A stretch of 64,000 bases of DNA from Acidobacteriota bacterium (GCA_003697135.1 RFGC01000025.1:1-64000); one strand, 5' to 3'. Shown: positions 1-9,654, counted from the stretch's first letter. Notes: generated by a model from the sequence alone, not told the origin. Made by a program: numbers and translations.

Positions 1-1
1 A

Positions 2-151
2 GAGGGTGTAGAGATGGTGATGCCTGGCGACAATGTTCAGATAGAGGTAGAGTTGATAGCGCCGATAGCGATGGAGAAGGGTTTGAGGTTTGCTATCAGG
101 GAAGGCGGCAGAACTGTCGGCGCCGGAACTGTATCCGAAATATTGGAGTAA
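2..151 (+). CDS. tuf: Elongation factor Tu, C-terminal fragment (gene enters from the left edge)
   Basis: Forty-nine codons open from the window edge to a TAA and read as the last beta-barrel domain of EF-Tu: MVMPGDN, then [20 protein letters not shown], then GRTVGAG and a final SEILE. EF-Tu delivers aminoacyl-tRNA to the ribosomal A site as a GTP complex in the cytoplasm. The GTPase domain lies outside the window. Its place directly before rpsJ is the usual str-S10 junction, so the str operon probably runs into the ribosomal cluster. Partial at the 5' end only because of the window boundary. Confidence 0.95.
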   Translation, partial: EGVEMVMPGDNVQIEVELIAPIAMEKGLRFAIREGGRTVGAGTVSEILE

Positions 152-156
152 TTTTT

Positions 157-189
157 AGGTAGGACTTTCTCAGTCTGAAAGTCCTACCT
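157..189 (+). other. Perfect 13-bp inverted repeat in the tuf-rpsJ gap
   Basis: AGGTAGGACTTTC (157-169) is followed by a 7-base loop and its exact reverse complement (177-189). It fills most of the 59-base gap between tuf and rpsJ. There is no T-run after the stem on the plus strand and none on the minus strand, so it is not a standard intrinsic terminator. It could be an RNA processing or stabilising hairpin, or an S10-operon leader element. The structure is seen in the sequence; its role is inference. Confidence 0.6.
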
Positions 190-210
190 TAGTTTGGACG
201 TGGAAAATCT

Positions 211-531
211 ATGCTGAACGAGAAAATTCGTATCAAATTGAAGGCTTACGATCACAGAGTACTTGATCAATCAACGCAGGAAATCGTTGACAAGGCTAAG
301 CGCACTGGAGCTAGAGTTGCAGGACCGATTCCGTTGCCAACTGTTAAGAACAGATGGACGGTTCTTCGGTCGCCGCACGTTGATAAAAAGTCGCGTGAGC
401 AGTTTGAGATAAGAATTCACAAGCGTTTGATAGATATTCTTAACCCGACTGCTGAGACTATTGATGCTTTGATGAAACTGGATTTGCCTGCTGGTGTTGA
501 TGTTGAAATAAAAGCTTTTGGTAAGGGCTAA
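211..531 (+). CDS. rpsJ: 30S ribosomal protein S10
   Basis: 106 residues, the normal length for S10, with the family signature around residues 28-60 ([13 protein letters not shown], then [15 protein letters not shown]). S10 sits in the 30S head and, as NusE, also takes part in NusB-dependent antitermination. It is the first gene of the S10 operon and lies 60 bases after tuf, behind a perfect hairpin. The start ATG at 211 gives the standard N-terminus; the upstream purines (ACGTGGAAAA) form only a weak ribosome binding site. Confidence 0.97.
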   Translation: MLNEKIRIKLKAYDHRVLDQSTQEIVDKAKRTGARVAGPIPLPTVKNRWTVLRSPHVDKKSREQFEIRIHKRLIDILNPTAETIDALMKLDLPAGVDVEIKAFGKG

Positions 532-533
532 TT

Positions 534-1193
534 ATGAATGTTACTGGGATTATAGGAAGGAAAATCGGAATGACTCAAATTTTTGCCGAAGATGGCACGG
601 TCACGCCGGTTACTGTTATCAAGGCTGGGCCTTGCGTTGTAGTGCAAAAGAAAAGCGCATCTGGCAAAGATGGTTATAATGCCGTTCAGCTAGGTCTTGT
701 TGAAGATAAACCTGCAAAGCCGAAAAACTTCACAAAGCCGATGCGCGGGCATTTTGAAAAGACTGGTGGCGGAGTTCCGCCAACCAGAGTTCTGAAAGAG
801 ATTCGCCTCGAAAGCGAGCCTGACGTCAATGTCGGTGATCAGATCAAGGTTGATCTTTTTACTGATGGCGAAAAAGTTGACGTCACTGGAAGATCGAAGG
901 GAAGAGGTTTTGCAGGCACAGTCAAGCGCCATGGCTTCAACAGAGGGCCGGAATCTCACGGTTCTATGAACGTTCGTGCTCCGGGTTCGATAGGTGCTTC
1001 GTCTTTCCCTTCGCATGTTTGGAAAGGGTTGAGAGCGGCAGGGCACATGGGGGACCGAAGAGTGACGGTGAAAGGTTTGACTGTGGCAAAAGTTGATGTC
1101 GAAAATAACTTGCTTTTAGTGCGTGGCGCAGTGCCGGGTGCAAATGGAAGCGTCGTGATTATCAAAAAATCAACCAAGAAGTCGAAAAAATAA
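534..1193 (+). CDS. rplC: 50S ribosomal protein L3
   Basis: 219 residues. Starts [17 protein letters not shown], typical of bacterial L3, and carries the central loop near residues 120-155 ([24 protein letters not shown]) that reaches toward the peptidyl-transferase centre. L3 is an early assembly protein of the 50S subunit. It begins 2 bases after the rpsJ stop, so translation is probably coupled. The lysine-rich end (KKSTKKSKK) is ordinary for this family. Confidence 0.97.
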   Translation: MNVTGIIGRKIGMTQIFAEDGTVTPVTVIKAGPCVVVQKKSASGKDGYNAVQLGLVEDKPAKPKNFTKPMRGHFEKTGGGVPPTRVLKEIRLESEPDVNVGDQIKVDLFTDGEKVDVTGRSKGRGFAGTVKRHGFNRGPESHGSMNVRAPGSIGASSFPSHVWKGLRAAGHMGDRRVTVKGLTVAKVDVENNLLLVRGAVPGANGSVVIIKKSTKKSKK

Positions 1194-1220
1194 TGCTTCC
1201 TTGATTTTTGGAGAAGATTT

Positions 1221-1889
1221 ATGCCTACTGTAAAAGTTCACAATTTGGAAAACAAAGAAGTTGGCGAAATAGAATTGCCTGATGAAGTCTTCGGTGTTGA
1301 ATTTAACGAGGCGTTGGTTCATGAAGCAGTTAGAAACTTTTTAGCTAACCATCGCCGTGGAACTGTAGCTACGAAAACGCGTGGAGATGTTTCGGGTTCA
1401 GGAAGAAAGCTCTGGAGACAAAAAGGAACGGGACGCGCACGCGTTGGTTCAATTCGATCGCCGCTTTGGAGAAAAGGTGGAACGGTTCATGGACCTCAAC
1501 CACGCGATTGGTCTTACAATCTGCCAAAGAAAATGAGGCAAGGTGCTCTTCGTTCGGCTCTTTCGGAGAGGCTTCGTGAAGGCAATTTGATTGTGGTTGA
1601 CGAGTTTTATTTGGGAAGCCCAAAGACAAAAGAATTTGCAAAAGTTTTAGGTAATTTTGGGCTTTTGTCTGAGAAGAAAAAGCCGATAAAAACTCTAGTT
1701 GTTGATTCAACTGAAAACAAAAACTTGGTGCTTTCGTCGAGGAATTTGCCAAAAGTCAAAATGGTTGACAGTTTGGGAGTAAACATATACGACGTTGTTT
1801 ACCATGAGAAGCTTTTGATTTCCAAAAATGCGATAGAAAAACTTGTTGAGCGGCTTAAGCCCAATCGGGAAAAGGGGGAATCTGAATGA
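1221..1889 (+). CDS. rplD: 50S ribosomal protein L4
   Basis: 222 residues with the long internal loop that lines the exit tunnel (residues about 54-90: [20 protein letters not shown], then [14 protein letters not shown]). In gamma-proteobacteria L4 also represses its own operon through the S10 leader; whether that holds here cannot be told from sequence. Its TGA overlaps the rplW start (ATGA at 1886-1889), which suggests coupled translation. Confidence 0.97.
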   Translation: MPTVKVHNLENKEVGEIELPDEVFGVEFNEALVHEAVRNFLANHRRGTVATKTRGDVSGSGRKLWRQKGTGRARVGSIRSPLWRKGGTVHGPQPRDWSYNLPKKMRQGALRSALSERLREGNLIVVDEFYLGSPKTKEFAKVLGNFGLLSEKKKPIKTLVVDSTENKNLVLSSRNLPKVKMVDSLGVNIYDVVYHEKLLISKNAIEKLVERLKPNREKGESE

Positions 1890-2206
1890 TGAAAAAACTA
1901 AGTGTTTGGGAAATTCTAAAAGCACCTGTGATAACAGAGAAAAGCACGCTCTTGAAGGAAGTTGAAGAAGGCGGCGAAGAAAATCAGGTTTTAACTTTTC
2001 GCGTTGATAAAAGGGCAACAAAAGAAGAAATCCGTAGAGCCGTCGAAGAAATTTTCAATGTGAAGGTCGAAAAAGTTCATACCATAAACTACCAAGGCAA
2101 ATTGAAGCGTCGTGGTAGATTGGAAGGCAGGCGACCTTCATGGAAAAAGGCTTACGTTACTTTGAAGAAAGGTGAACACGTAATTGATTATTCTGAAGTT
2201 ATCTAG
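1886..2206 (+). CDS. rplW: 50S ribosomal protein L23
   Basis: 106 residues. The pattern [13 protein letters not shown] at the N-terminus and the C-terminal half ([19 protein letters not shown]) identify L23, which sits at the exit of the nascent-chain tunnel and docks SRP and trigger factor. Two in-frame ATGs, at 1886 and 1889, overlap the rplD stop and either may be used. Slightly longer than the E. coli protein because of an acidic stretch ([10 protein letters not shown]) near residues 24-33. Confidence 0.96.
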   Translation: MMKKLSVWEILKAPVITEKSTLLKEVEEGGEENQVLTFRVDKRATKEEIRRAVEEIFNVKVEKVHTINYQGKLKRRGRLEGRRPSWKKAYVTLKKGEHVIDYSEVI

Positions 2207-2225
2207 CTTTTGAGGTTTCGAGAAA

Positions 2226-3056
2226 ATGGGAATAAAGAAAGTAAAACCGACAACGCCAGCGAGAAGGTTTCAGACTTATCTAACGAAAGATGAGTTGACG
2301 CCGGGGGCGAAACCTGAAAAATCGTTGTTGGTGCCGAAGAAGAGAATTTCGGCGCGGAATAACTACGGCCACATAACGGTTCGTCATCGTGGCGGTGGAC
2401 ACAAGAGAAAGTATAGAATAATAGATTTTAAGCGTGACAAAATTGGCATTCCTGGCAAAGTCACTCAGATAGAATACGATCCGAATCGTTCGGCAAACAT
2501 AGCTTTGATAACATACGCCGATGGTGAGAAGCGTTACATTCTCGCTCCTGTAGGTTTGAAAGTCGGGGCGACCGTAATGAGCGGAGAAGATGCTGATATT
2601 CTGCCGGGAAATGCTTTGCCGATTAGGAATATCCCGCTTGGAACTGCGGTTCACAACGTAGAACTTCGTCCCGGCAAAGGTGGACAGCTTGTAAGAGCGG
2701 CTGGCACATTCGCCCAAATAATTGCGAAAGAAGGAGACTATGCTCAGCTTAGAATGCCGTCGGGTGAGGTCAGAAAGGTTTTGATGGACTGCATGGCAAC
2801 CGTAGGGCAAGTTGGAAACGTGGATCATGAAAACGTGAGCATTGGCAAAGCAGGTCGCTCACGTTGGCTAGGACGTCGTCCTGCGGTTCGTGGGGTTGCC
2901 ATGAATCCAGTTGACCATCCGCACGGCGGAGGTGAAGGTAAAACCTCTGGTGGGCGGCATCCTGTAACTCCTTGGGGACAGCCCACACGCGGTTATAAGA
3001 CAAGAAACAATAAACGCACACAAAAATTCATTGTGCGCGATAGAAGAGCGAAATAA
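2226..3056 (+). CDS. rplB: 50S ribosomal protein L2
   Basis: 276 residues, standard length. The conserved C-terminal block [15 protein letters not shown] followed by [13 protein letters not shown] contains the histidine-rich loop near the peptidyl-transferase centre. The N-terminal OB-like region ([20 protein letters not shown]) binds 23S rRNA. Follows rplW after 19 bases in the canonical order. Confidence 0.98.
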   Translation: MGIKKVKPTTPARRFQTYLTKDELTPGAKPEKSLLVPKKRISARNNYGHITVRHRGGGHKRKYRIIDFKRDKIGIPGKVTQIEYDPNRSANIALITYADGEKRYILAPVGLKVGATVMSGEDADILPGNALPIRNIPLGTAVHNVELRPGKGGQLVRAAGTFAQIIAKEGDYAQLRMPSGEVRKVLMDCMATVGQVGNVDHENVSIGKAGRSRWLGRRPAVRGVAMNPVDHPHGGGEGKTSGGRHPVTPWGQPTRGYKTRNNKRTQKFIVRDRRAK

Positions 3057-3076
3057 AATTCTGGAGCGTTGAGACT

Positions 3077-3367
3077 ATGGCACGTTCGGTTAGAAAAGGG
3101 CCTTTCGTTGATCTGAGTATTTTGAGAGTTTTGAAGAGAATCAAGGAAACCGGTAAAAAACCACCGGCAATAAAAACTTGGTCGAGACGTTCGACGATTA
3201 TACCTGAGATGGTTGGTTTGACTTTCGGTGTTCATAACGGCAAACGGCATATACCGGTTTACATCACCGAGAATATGGTTGGGCATAAGCTTGGAGAGTT
3301 TGCACCGACGCGAACTTTCAAAGGGCATCCGGGAACTAAAGCCGAGAAAGCGGCAAAGAAAAAGTGA
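3077..3367 (+). CDS. rpsS: 30S ribosomal protein S19
   Basis: 96 residues beginning [12 protein letters not shown], the S19 signature, with the central motif [24 protein letters not shown] and the [16 protein letters not shown] end. S19 lies in the 30S head and contacts S13 and the A-site finger region. Standard position between rplB and rplV. Confidence 0.98.
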   Translation: MARSVRKGPFVDLSILRVLKRIKETGKKPPAIKTWSRRSTIIPEMVGLTFGVHNGKRHIPVYITENMVGHKLGEFAPTRTFKGHPGTKAEKAAKKK

Positions 3368-3379
3368 GAGATAAGGTGT

Positions 3380-4159
3380 ATGAAGGCGATTGCTAGAACA
3401 AGATATTTGAAGGGATCGCCGCGCAAGGCGCGGTTAGTGATTGACCTTATTCGCGGTAAAAGCGTGCCGCAGGCTCTTGCGATATTAGGCTTTACGAATA
3501 AGCGTGCGGCTGGACCTATTGAGAAAACTCTGCGTTCGGCTATAGCAAACGCAACTTACAAAGCTGAACAAGAGAATATCGCAATTGATCCAGCAGACCT
3601 TTACATTTCGACTTGCTACGTTGACATGGGGCCAACGAAGCATCGCTGGAGAATTCGTCCTGCTCCACAAGGTCGGGCTTATCGTGAGAGACGTCACTAC
3701 TGCCACATTACAATAGAAGTCTCAACCGAAAAGCCCAACACTGGAGATGGTAAGAAGGTTGCGGAAAAACAAGAAGAACAGATAATTTCAGCAAAGACTA
3801 AACAGGAAGAAAAGCAGGGCGAAGGGAAGGTTACCAAGACGAGGAAGAAAAAAGAAACTGAAACTCGCAAGTCATCTGCTCAAGCGTCAGGAGAGCAAAT
3901 TGCTACTGAGGTGAAGCCGGAAGCAGAGGTTGTAGCAAGCGAAGTTTCTGGAAAAGAGGTTTCCAGAACGTCTAAGAAGGAATCCAAGAAAAAGACTGAG
4001 AAAGCCGAATTCTCAGATGCTGAACAATTACAACAGCAAACTGCAAAAGATAGCTCAGTAGTTGTTGAGCAAAAGTTAGAACAAGAATCCGAACAGAAGA
4101 ATTCTGCATCGGAGGAGTTAAAAGTTTCAGAGGAAAAGGAGAAAGAGAAAGAGTCGTAG
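3380..4159 (+). CDS. rplV: 50S ribosomal protein L22 with a long charged C-terminal tail
   Basis: 259 residues, against about 110-120 for ordinary bacterial L22. Residues 1-113 are a normal L22: KARLVIDLIRGKSVPQAL near the start and the tunnel hairpin through GRAYRERRHYCHITIEV. From about residue 114 to the end the protein is low-complexity and rich in Lys, Glu, Ser, Thr and Gln (stretches such as KTRKKKETETRKSS and SEEKEKEKES), with no recognisable fold and a predicted disordered character. The tail is in frame with no stop and runs to 3 bases before rpsC, so it is part of the gene rather than a separate one. L22 lines the exit tunnel; the tail would probably lie on the 50S surface. Its function is unknown. 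Confidence 0.95.
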   Translation: MKAIARTRYLKGSPRKARLVIDLIRGKSVPQALAILGFTNKRAAGPIEKTLRSAIANATYKAEQENIAIDPADLYISTCYVDMGPTKHRWRIRPAPQGRAYRERRHYCHITIEVSTEKPNTGDGKKVAEKQEEQIISAKTKQEEKQGEGKVTKTRKKKETETRKSSAQASGEQIATEVKPEAEVVASEVSGKEVSRTSKKESKKKTEKAEFSDAEQLQQQTAKDSSVVVEQKLEQESEQKNSASEELKVSEEKEKEKES

Positions 4160-4162
4160 AAT

Positions 4163-4885
4163 ATGGGACAAAAAGTTCATCCATACGGGTTTCGTGTTGG
4201 CTACAACAAAGATTGGCATTCCCATTGGTTTGCCAAAAAGAATGAGTTTGCAAAATTCTTAGCCGAAGATTTGAAGCTGAAGAAGGAGTTAAAAGAGCGG
4301 TTTGCCGGCACGGGAATTTCGCATGTTGATATTGAGCGTGCGGCTAATCGCATGAAGATAATTATTTACACTTCGCGCCCTGGTATCATAATCGGACGAA
4401 AAGGGACGGAAATTGAAAAACTCAGAGACGAAATTGCCAAAAAGACTAAATACGATGTTGTGATTTCGATTCAGGAAATTCAAAAACCTGAATTGAATGC
4501 GCAACTTCAAGCCGAGAAGATAGCTCAGCAAATAGAAAAACGCGTCGCTTTTCGCCGAGCAATGAAGAAGATAATAGAGGAGTCTCTACGATTCGGTGCT
4601 TTGGGCGTGAAGGTGATGTGTTCGGGAAGATTAAACGGTGCGGAAATTGCTAGATCGGAATGGATTTTGGAAGGCAGACTTCCACTTCAAACTCTTCGTG
4701 CCGATATTGACTATGGATTTGCCGAAGCCTTTGCAACTTATGGTGTGATAGGGGTAAAAGTCTGGATTTATCGTGGGGATATTCTCGATCCAAAGGCTTC
4801 GATGGCTCGTGGAACGACTACCGATCCGATAAACGATGTGAAATCTCCAAAGATCAGAGGACTTCGTCGGCGCGAAAGATTTTAA
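4163..4885 (+). CDS. rpsC: 30S ribosomal protein S3
   Basis: 240 residues. Begins [13 protein letters not shown], has the type-II KH domain with the GRKG loop ([16 protein letters not shown], about residues 72-88), and a C-terminal domain with [16 protein letters not shown] and the [13 protein letters not shown] block. S3 helps form the mRNA entry channel. It starts 3 bases after the extended rplV and its typical C-terminus argues against any frameshift between the two. Confidence 0.98.
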   Translation: MGQKVHPYGFRVGYNKDWHSHWFAKKNEFAKFLAEDLKLKKELKERFAGTGISHVDIERAANRMKIIIYTSRPGIIIGRKGTEIEKLRDEIAKKTKYDVVISIQEIQKPELNAQLQAEKIAQQIEKRVAFRRAMKKIIEESLRFGALGVKVMCSGRLNGAEIARSEWILEGRLPLQTLRADIDYGFAEAFATYGVIGVKVWIYRGDILDPKASMARGTTTDPINDVKSPKIRGLRRRERF

Positions 4886-4909
4886 TCTTTGTAAAGGAGT
4901 AATGTTTCT

Positions 4910-5338
4910 ATGTTGATGCCGAAGAAGGTTAAGTATCGAAGAGTTCAAAAAGGGAGAATAAAGGGAAAAGCGACGCGTGGAGATAAGGTGAGCTTCGGCG
5001 ATTATGGTCTTAAGGCTCTGGAAGCCGGGTGGATAACTGACCGTCAGATCGAGGCCGCACGTGTTGCCATGACGCGTCATATCAAGCGTGGTGGAAAAAT
5101 TTGGATAAGAATTTTTCCCGATAAGCCTATAACGAAAAAACCTGCTGAAACGCGTATGGGAAGCGGAAAAGGTGCGCCTGATCATTGGGTTGCAGTTGTC
5201 AAGCCTGGCAGGATTCTCTATGAAATCCAAGGCGTGAGCGAAGAGGTGGCAAGAGAAGCCATGAGATTAGCGGCTCAAAAGTTGCCAATAAAGGTTAAAT
5301 TTGTGACTCGCGCCGATATGGAAGGAGGAATTGTCTGA
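4910..5338 (+). CDS. rplP: 50S ribosomal protein L16
   Basis: 142 residues. [16 protein letters not shown] start, [20 protein letters not shown] block around residues 80-100, normal length. L16 is a late assembly protein that organises the A-site region of the 50S subunit. An AAAGGAG ribosome binding site precedes the ATG at 4910. The stop codon overlaps the rpmC start by one base (TGATG), a typical coupling arrangement. Confidence 0.97.
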   Translation: MLMPKKVKYRRVQKGRIKGKATRGDKVSFGDYGLKALEAGWITDRQIEAARVAMTRHIKRGGKIWIRIFPDKPITKKPAETRMGSGKGAPDHWVAVVKPGRILYEIQGVSEEVAREAMRLAAQKLPIKVKFVTRADMEGGIV

Positions 5339-5568
5339 TGAAACGCAAGGAACTCATGGAGCAACTCCGAAGTATGTCGCTGGAAGAGCTGAAACAGCAA
5401 GAAGAAAGCCTCAGAGAATCTCTTTTCCGCCTTCGTTTTAGAAAGTCTTTGGGTTTTAGGGAAACAATCAAAGACATAAGGCGAGAGAAAAAAATTTTGG
5501 CTAGAGTTTTGACTCTAATCAACCAACTCGAAAAAGAACAAGCTCAAAAAAACAAGCAAAATAACTAG
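5338..5568 (+). CDS. rpmC: 50S ribosomal protein L29
   Basis: 76 residues, two long helices. [20 protein letters not shown] and the conserved SLFRLRFRKSLG segment identify L29, which sits beside L23 at the tunnel exit. The end is Gln/Lys/Asn-rich (EKEQAQKNKQNN). Begins inside the stop codon of rplP. Confidence 0.95.
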   Translation: MKRKELMEQLRSMSLEELKQQEESLRESLFRLRFRKSLGFRETIKDIRREKKILARVLTLINQLEKEQAQKNKQNN

Positions 5569-5579
5569 AGGTTTGAAAG

Positions 5580-6011
5580 ATGGAAGAAGTGAAGGAAAAA
5601 AACGGTGAAGCTTTGGAGGAGAATCTAGAAGGCGCTGAGATTTCGCGACCAGTAGAAACTTCAGCCGAAGAGGTTCCTGCAATGCAGGAAGTAGCGGCTG
5701 ATGCGAAGCCAGAAGAAAATAAGCAGGATAGCACTTCTGGCTCGGAAGGTGCAAAGAAAATCAAAAGAAGGAGAACCGAAAAAATCGGTGTAGTCGTTTC
5801 GGATAAAATGACAAAAACCGTCGTGGTGATGGTTGAGAGGCTAGTTAAACATCCGAAATATCGTAAGTATGTGCGTCGCAGAAAGAAATTCATGGCTCAT
5901 GATGAGCTTGGAGCAAAGATTGGCGATAAGGTCAAGATTGTTGAGACTAGACCGCTTTCTGCACGCAAGCGATGGCGTGTTGTTGAGATTCTTCAAAGAG
6001 TAGAAGGATAA
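5580..6011 (+). CDS. rpsQ: 30S ribosomal protein S17 with an acidic N-terminal extension
   Basis: 143 residues, whereas S17 is normally 80-90. The S17 OB-fold is residues 61-143 ([19 protein letters not shown], then [14 protein letters not shown], then [16 protein letters not shown]). The first 60 residues are acidic and low-complexity ([19 protein letters not shown] and similar). No Met, Val or Leu start lies just before the S17 core with a good binding site, and the only internal Met in the extension is far upstream, so the extension is probably translated. The ATG at 5580 follows rpmC by 11 bases with a GAGG site. S17 binds 16S rRNA early in assembly; the role of the extension is unknown. 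Confidence 0.93.
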   Translation: MEEVKEKNGEALEENLEGAEISRPVETSAEEVPAMQEVAADAKPEENKQDSTSGSEGAKKIKRRRTEKIGVVVSDKMTKTVVVMVERLVKHPKYRKYVRRRKKFMAHDELGAKIGDKVKIVETRPLSARKRWRVVEILQRVEG

Positions 6012-6033
6012 GAAAATAGAGAGGTGATGTGCT

Positions 6034-6402
6034 ATGATCCAGATGCATACTGCTTTGGTTGTGGCAGATAATTCGGGAGCTAAAAAGGTGAAAATGATAT
6101 TGCCTCTTGGCGGTTCTACAGGGAAAACTGCAACTGTTGGAGACAAAATAAAGGTGACAGTCAAAGAGGCCGCTCCCGATGGAATTGCCAAAAAGGGCAA
6201 AGTTTATAATGCTGTTATTGTTCGCACTCGTAAAGAGATAAGGCGCAAAGACGGAACTTATATTCGATTCGATGATAATGCGGCAGTTTTGATAAAAGAA
6301 GACGGAACACCTTTGGGAACGCGTGTCTTTGGGCCTGTCGCAAGAGAGCTTCGCGATAAGAATTTTATGAAGATAGTTTCACTTGCGCCGGAGGTTATTT
6401 GA
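6034..6402 (+). CDS. rplN: 50S ribosomal protein L14
   Basis: 122 residues, exact family length. [19 protein letters not shown] and the closing [24 protein letters not shown] are hallmark L14 segments. L14 forms an intersubunit bridge and is the docking site of silencing factor RsfS. AGAGAGGTGATG precedes the start. Confidence 0.98.
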   Translation: MIQMHTALVVADNSGAKKVKMILPLGGSTGKTATVGDKIKVTVKEAAPDGIAKKGKVYNAVIVRTRKEIRRKDGTYIRFDDNAAVLIKEDGTPLGTRVFGPVARELRDKNFMKIVSLAPEVI

Positions 6403-6406
6403 GGAA

Positions 6407-6793
6407 ATGAAGCAGAAGAAAAAAGGTGTTTACAAAACAAAGATAAAGCGCGGTGACAAGGTTATTTTCATCGCAGGTCGTGAATATAACCGCTTCGATT
6501 CTGAAGGAAAGCGGCGACCTTATGTTGGAGAAGTAATAGCCGTTGATCCTAAACGTGGTAAAGTCAAGGTGGAAGGCGCGATGATGGTGAAGCGTCATCG
6601 AAAAGCCATACCACAGTTAAATATTGAGGGTGGCATCATCGAAGAGGAAGCATGGGTTGATATTTCTAATGTTGCTTTGGTTGACCCAAAAACCGGCAAA
6701 CCTACAAGAGTTAGAATTGAAGTTCGCGACGGACAGAAGGTAAGAGTTGCAGTCAGAAGTGGTGCGGTTATACCGGAACCGAAAAAGAGCTGA
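6407..6793 (+). CDS. rplX: 50S ribosomal protein L24
   Basis: 128 residues from the ATG at 6407. The KOW motif ([35 protein letters not shown]) is near the start and the family segment [33 protein letters not shown] follows in its usual place. A TTG at 6383 would add eight residues overlapping rplN; it is less likely because the ATG gives a conventional L24 N-terminus. A GGAGG lies 12 bases before the ATG and a GAGG only two, so the binding site is not ideal. L24 initiates 50S assembly. Confidence 0.95.
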   Translation: MKQKKKGVYKTKIKRGDKVIFIAGREYNRFDSEGKRRPYVGEVIAVDPKRGKVKVEGAMMVKRHRKAIPQLNIEGGIIEEEAWVDISNVALVDPKTGKPTRVRIEVRDGQKVRVAVRSGAVIPEPKKS

Positions 6794-6824
6794 GCCTTCA
6801 AATATCGGCTTAAAAAAGTTCACT

Positions 6825-6846
6825 GGTAACACGAGTTCGTGAGACC
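6825..6846 (+). other. Small hairpin ahead of rplE
   Basis: In the 77-base rplX-rplE gap, CACGA (6830-6834) and TCGTG (6837-6841) can pair, flanked by GGT and ACC with two-base internal loops. E. coli S8 represses its spc operon at a stem-loop by the rplE start, so a hairpin here is notable. I cannot see enough of the S8 recognition core to claim the same function. Confidence 0.25.
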
Positions 6847-6870
6847 CAGAGATTAAGGAAAGATAGAAAT

Positions 6871-7413
6871 ATGGCAAGACTAAAGGAAAAGTACAAAAAC
6901 GAGGTTGCTCCAGCACTTGCGAAGGAATTCGGGATAAAAAATCCGATGGCTATCCCGAAACTAGAGAAAATTGTTATAAATATGGGATTGGGAGAGGCTA
7001 TCAGCAATCCCAAAGTGCTTGATGTAGCTGTCGAAGAGTTGAAAGCAATCACGGGACAAAAACCCGTTATAACAAAAGCGAAAAAATCAATAGCATCTTT
7101 TAAGCTACGTCAAGGAATGAGAATAGGTGCTATGGTAACGCTGCGTGGGGATAGGATGTATGAGTTTTTAGATCGTTTGATTTCGATAGCGTTACCAAGA
7201 GTTAGGGATTTCAAAGGACTTTCTCCAAAGTCTTTCGATGGCAGAGGGAATTATACTCTTGGACTTCGGGAGCAGATAATTTTCCCCGAAGTTGATTTTA
7301 ATAAGGTTGATAAAATCCGTGGAATGAATATCTCGATAGTAACGACGGCGAAGACCGATGAGCTTGGTCTTGCCCTTTTGAAAGGTTTGGGAATGCCTTT
7401 CAGGAAAAATTAA
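6871..7413 (+). CDS. rplE: 50S ribosomal protein L5
   Basis: 180 residues, standard length. Family blocks [62 protein letters not shown] and [17 protein letters not shown] are all present. L5 holds 5S rRNA in the central protuberance together with L18. It is the only spc-operon gene here with a sizeable upstream gap (77 bases), which contains a small hairpin. Confidence 0.98.
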   Translation: MARLKEKYKNEVAPALAKEFGIKNPMAIPKLEKIVINMGLGEAISNPKVLDVAVEELKAITGQKPVITKAKKSIASFKLRQGMRIGAMVTLRGDRMYEFLDRLISIALPRVRDFKGLSPKSFDGRGNYTLGLREQIIFPEVDFNKVDKIRGMNISIVTTAKTDELGLALLKGLGMPFRKN

Positions 7414-7433
7414 GTTTTTGGGATAGGTAGCTT

Positions 7434-7739
7434 ATGGCTAAGTTAAGCATGATTGTTAAAAACGAAAAGCGCAAAAAGATGGTTGAAAAATATGCTCAAA
7501 AGCGCGCAGAGTTAAAAAAGATAATTAAAAACCCAAATTCCACACCTGAACAGATAGAAGAGGCAATTTTGAAGTTGCAAAAGTTGCCGCGCGATGCAAG
7601 TCCTGTGAGGGTAAGAAATCGTTGCTCTCAAACAGGACGTCCGCGTGGTTATTTGCGCAGGTTCGGTGTTTCTAGAATTGCATTGCGCGAGCTTGCTTTA
7701 CGCGGACAAATACCAGGAATGATTAAAGCTAGTTGGTAA
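7434..7739 (+). CDS. rpsN: 30S ribosomal protein S14, zinc-free long form
   Basis: 101 residues with the S14 C-terminal signature [28 protein letters not shown]. The N-terminal half is the longer C-minus type and lacks the CxxC pairs of the 61-residue zinc form. S14 sits in the 30S head beside S3 and S10. Starts [15 protein letters not shown], as usual. Confidence 0.97.
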   Translation: MAKLSMIVKNEKRKKMVEKYAQKRAELKKIIKNPNSTPEQIEEAILKLQKLPRDASPVRVRNRCSQTGRPRGYLRRFGVSRIALRELALRGQIPGMIKASW

Positions 7740-7760
7740 AAAGGAGTTGAGAGGAGAAGG

Positions 7761-8156
7761 ATGATTCAGGACCCGATAGCAGACATGCTGACACGGATTC
7801 GCAACGCAGTTGTAGCAGGGCATCCGCGCGTTGATGTCCCTGGCTCTAAGTTGAAGCTAGAGATAGCGCGTATTTTGAAGGAAGAAGGTTACATCAACAA
7901 CTACATGGTTAAAGGCGAGGGTGCGAAATATCAAATTCGCATCTTTCTTCGCTACGATGCTAAAGGGAAATCTCCGATTACTGATTTGAAGAGAGTTTCA
8001 AAGCCCAGTCGTAGGGTTTATGTAAAAGCATCGGAGATTCCAAAAGTGTTAGGAGGCTACGGCATTTGTATAGTTTCCACTCCGAAAGGTGTAATGACAG
8101 GGAAAAAAGCCCGTCAGGAAAACGTAGGTGGAGAGTTAATCGCCGAAATTTACTAG
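7761..8156 (+). CDS. rpsH: 30S ribosomal protein S8
   Basis: 131 residues beginning [15 protein letters not shown] after the start Met; ends with the conserved [32 protein letters not shown]8 organises the central 16S domain and is the autoregulator of the spc operon in E. coli. Preceded by AAAGGAG. Confidence 0.98.
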   Translation: MIQDPIADMLTRIRNAVVAGHPRVDVPGSKLKLEIARILKEEGYINNYMVKGEGAKYQIRIFLRYDAKGKSPITDLKRVSKPSRRVYVKASEIPKVLGGYGICIVSTPKGVMTGKKARQENVGGELIAEIY

Positions 8157-8166
8157 AGAGGTTGTT

Positions 8167-8727
8167 ATGTCGCGTATAGGGAAAAAACCGATTCAATTGC
8201 CTTCTGGTGTGAGTGTAACGATTCACGAAAAGGAATTGGAGATAAAAGGGCCGAAAGGCACTTTGAAAACCCCAATTCCGAATGGGATAAGATTCAAAAT
8301 CGAAGATGGCAAGTTGATTGCAGAAAGAGAAAGTGATGAATACAAAGCGCTTCATGGGTTGGCGCGTGCTTTGGCTAATAATGCCGTGATCGGCGTAACC
8401 CAGGGTTTCACCAGACAAATGGATATAGTCGGTGTTGGTTACAAAGCCGATATTCAAGGGAGAAAAATAATCTTTTCACTTGGGTATTCGCATCCTGTCG
8501 AGTATATTTTGCCGGAAGGTATTGAGGTTAAAGCAGAGAAAGATAACGCAAAAGGTTCAATAAATCAATATCAGCTCACTTTAACGTTAACAGGAATTGA
8601 TAAACAGAAGTTAGGTCAGGTTTGTGCTGAGTTAAATAGGTTGAGAAAACCTGATGCTTATAAAGGTAAGGGCATTCGGTATGCCGATAGAGTTTATAAG
8701 CTCAAGCCCGGAAAGGCTGGTAAGTAA
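8167..8727 (+). CDS. rplF: 50S ribosomal protein L6
   Basis: 186 residues. Starts [15 protein letters not shown], has the two tandem L6 domains, and the signature [26 protein letters not shown] at the end (shown in pieces: [11 protein letters not shown]). L6 binds near the sarcin-ricin loop. Eleven bases after rpsH. Confidence 0.98.
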   Translation: MSRIGKKPIQLPSGVSVTIHEKELEIKGPKGTLKTPIPNGIRFKIEDGKLIAERESDEYKALHGLARALANNAVIGVTQGFTRQMDIVGVGYKADIQGRKIIFSLGYSHPVEYILPEGIEVKAEKDNAKGSINQYQLTLTLTGIDKQKLGQVCAELNRLRKPDAYKGKGIRYADRVYKLKPGKAGK

Positions 8728-8742
8728 GGGAGTTCAGCTTTT

Positions 8743-9138
8743 ATGAGCAGAAAAAGCAGAGCAGAAATCAGAAAGGCAATTCACCGCCGTATTCGCAAGA
8801 AGGTTCATGGAACAGCCGAAAGACCACGTCTTGCGGTCTTCCGTAGCCTGAAGCATATTTATGCACAGATAATTGACGATGAAAGCGGTAGGACTCTTGT
8901 TGCCGCTTCTACACTCGATAAGGATTTGCGCTCAGCTACGGGTGGCAACATAGAAGCGGCTAAAAGAGTTGGAAAAGCTATAGCCGAGAAGGCTTTGGCG
9001 GCTGGAATTACGAAAGTCGTTTTTGATCGCGGAGGTTATGTTTATCACGGGCGTGTAAAAGCTTTGATAGAAGCCGCCCGCGAAGCAGGATTGAACAAAG
9101 ACGAAGTTAAGGGAAAGGGTAAAGATGAAGAAAAGTAG
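8743..9138 (+). CDS. rplR: 50S ribosomal protein L18
   Basis: 131 residues. Motifs [61 protein letters not shown] are typical L18 segments that bind 5S rRNA. The C-terminus carries a short extra charged tail ([14 protein letters not shown]) that overlaps the first 14 bases of rpsE, consistent with tight coupling. Confidence 0.97.
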   Translation: MSRKSRAEIRKAIHRRIRKKVHGTAERPRLAVFRSLKHIYAQIIDDESGRTLVAASTLDKDLRSATGGNIEAAKRVGKAIAEKALAAGITKVVFDRGGYVYHGRVKALIEAAREAGLNKDEVKGKGKDEEK

Positions 9139-9637
9139 GCCAATAATTCCACCAGAGTCTTTGATACTAAAAGATCACCTGATCTCGGTGAATCGCGTTA
9201 CAAAAGTCGTCAAAGGTGGTAAGAATCTATCTTTTGCGGCTTTGGTTGTGGTTGGTGATGAAGCTGGTCATGTAGGGTTTGGCACAGGGAAAGCACGTGA
9301 GGTTCCCAGTGCTATCAAAAAGGCTATTGAGTCAGCAAAGAAGAATCTGATCAGAGTGCCTTTGATAAATGGGACTCTGCCACATCCAATATACGGTGAA
9401 CACGGAGCCGTGAAAGTCATGATAAAGCCAGCAGGCGAAGGAACTGGGGTTATTGCCGGTGGCCCAGTCAGAGCTATAATGCAAGCTCTAGGCGTTCGCA
9501 ATGTTCGCACAAAGATTCTAGGTTCAACAAATCCGCATAATGTGGTTCGAGCAACCTTTGACGGCTTGATGAAAATGAAAGACCCTGCAGAGGTTGCAAG
9601 ATTGCGTGGTAAAACTCTTGAAGAGATTTTGTATTGA
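9125..9637 (+). CDS. rpsE: 30S ribosomal protein S5
   Basis: 170 residues. N-terminal double-stranded RNA-binding domain (about residues 17-82: [41 protein letters not shown]) followed by the C-terminal domain with [23 protein letters not shown]5 contributes to mRNA unwinding and decoding fidelity. The start at 9125 lies inside the end of rplR. Confidence 0.97.
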   Translation: MKKSRPIIPPESLILKDHLISVNRVTKVVKGGKNLSFAALVVVGDEAGHVGFGTGKAREVPSAIKKAIESAKKNLIRVPLINGTLPHPIYGEHGAVKVMIKPAGEGTGVIAGGPVRAIMQALGVRNVRTKILGSTNPHNVVRATFDGLMKMKDPAEVARLRGKTLEEILY

Positions 9638-9654
9638 TTCGGAGAGAGTGCACA

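Noticed and set aside
157-189. Intrinsic terminator after tuf
   Set aside because: A strong stem but no T-run on either strand; kept as a hairpin of unknown role.
3380-4159. Fusion of rplV with a separate gene
   Set aside because: The tail has no recognisable domain, start codon or ribosome binding site of its own, so it is described as an extension of L22.
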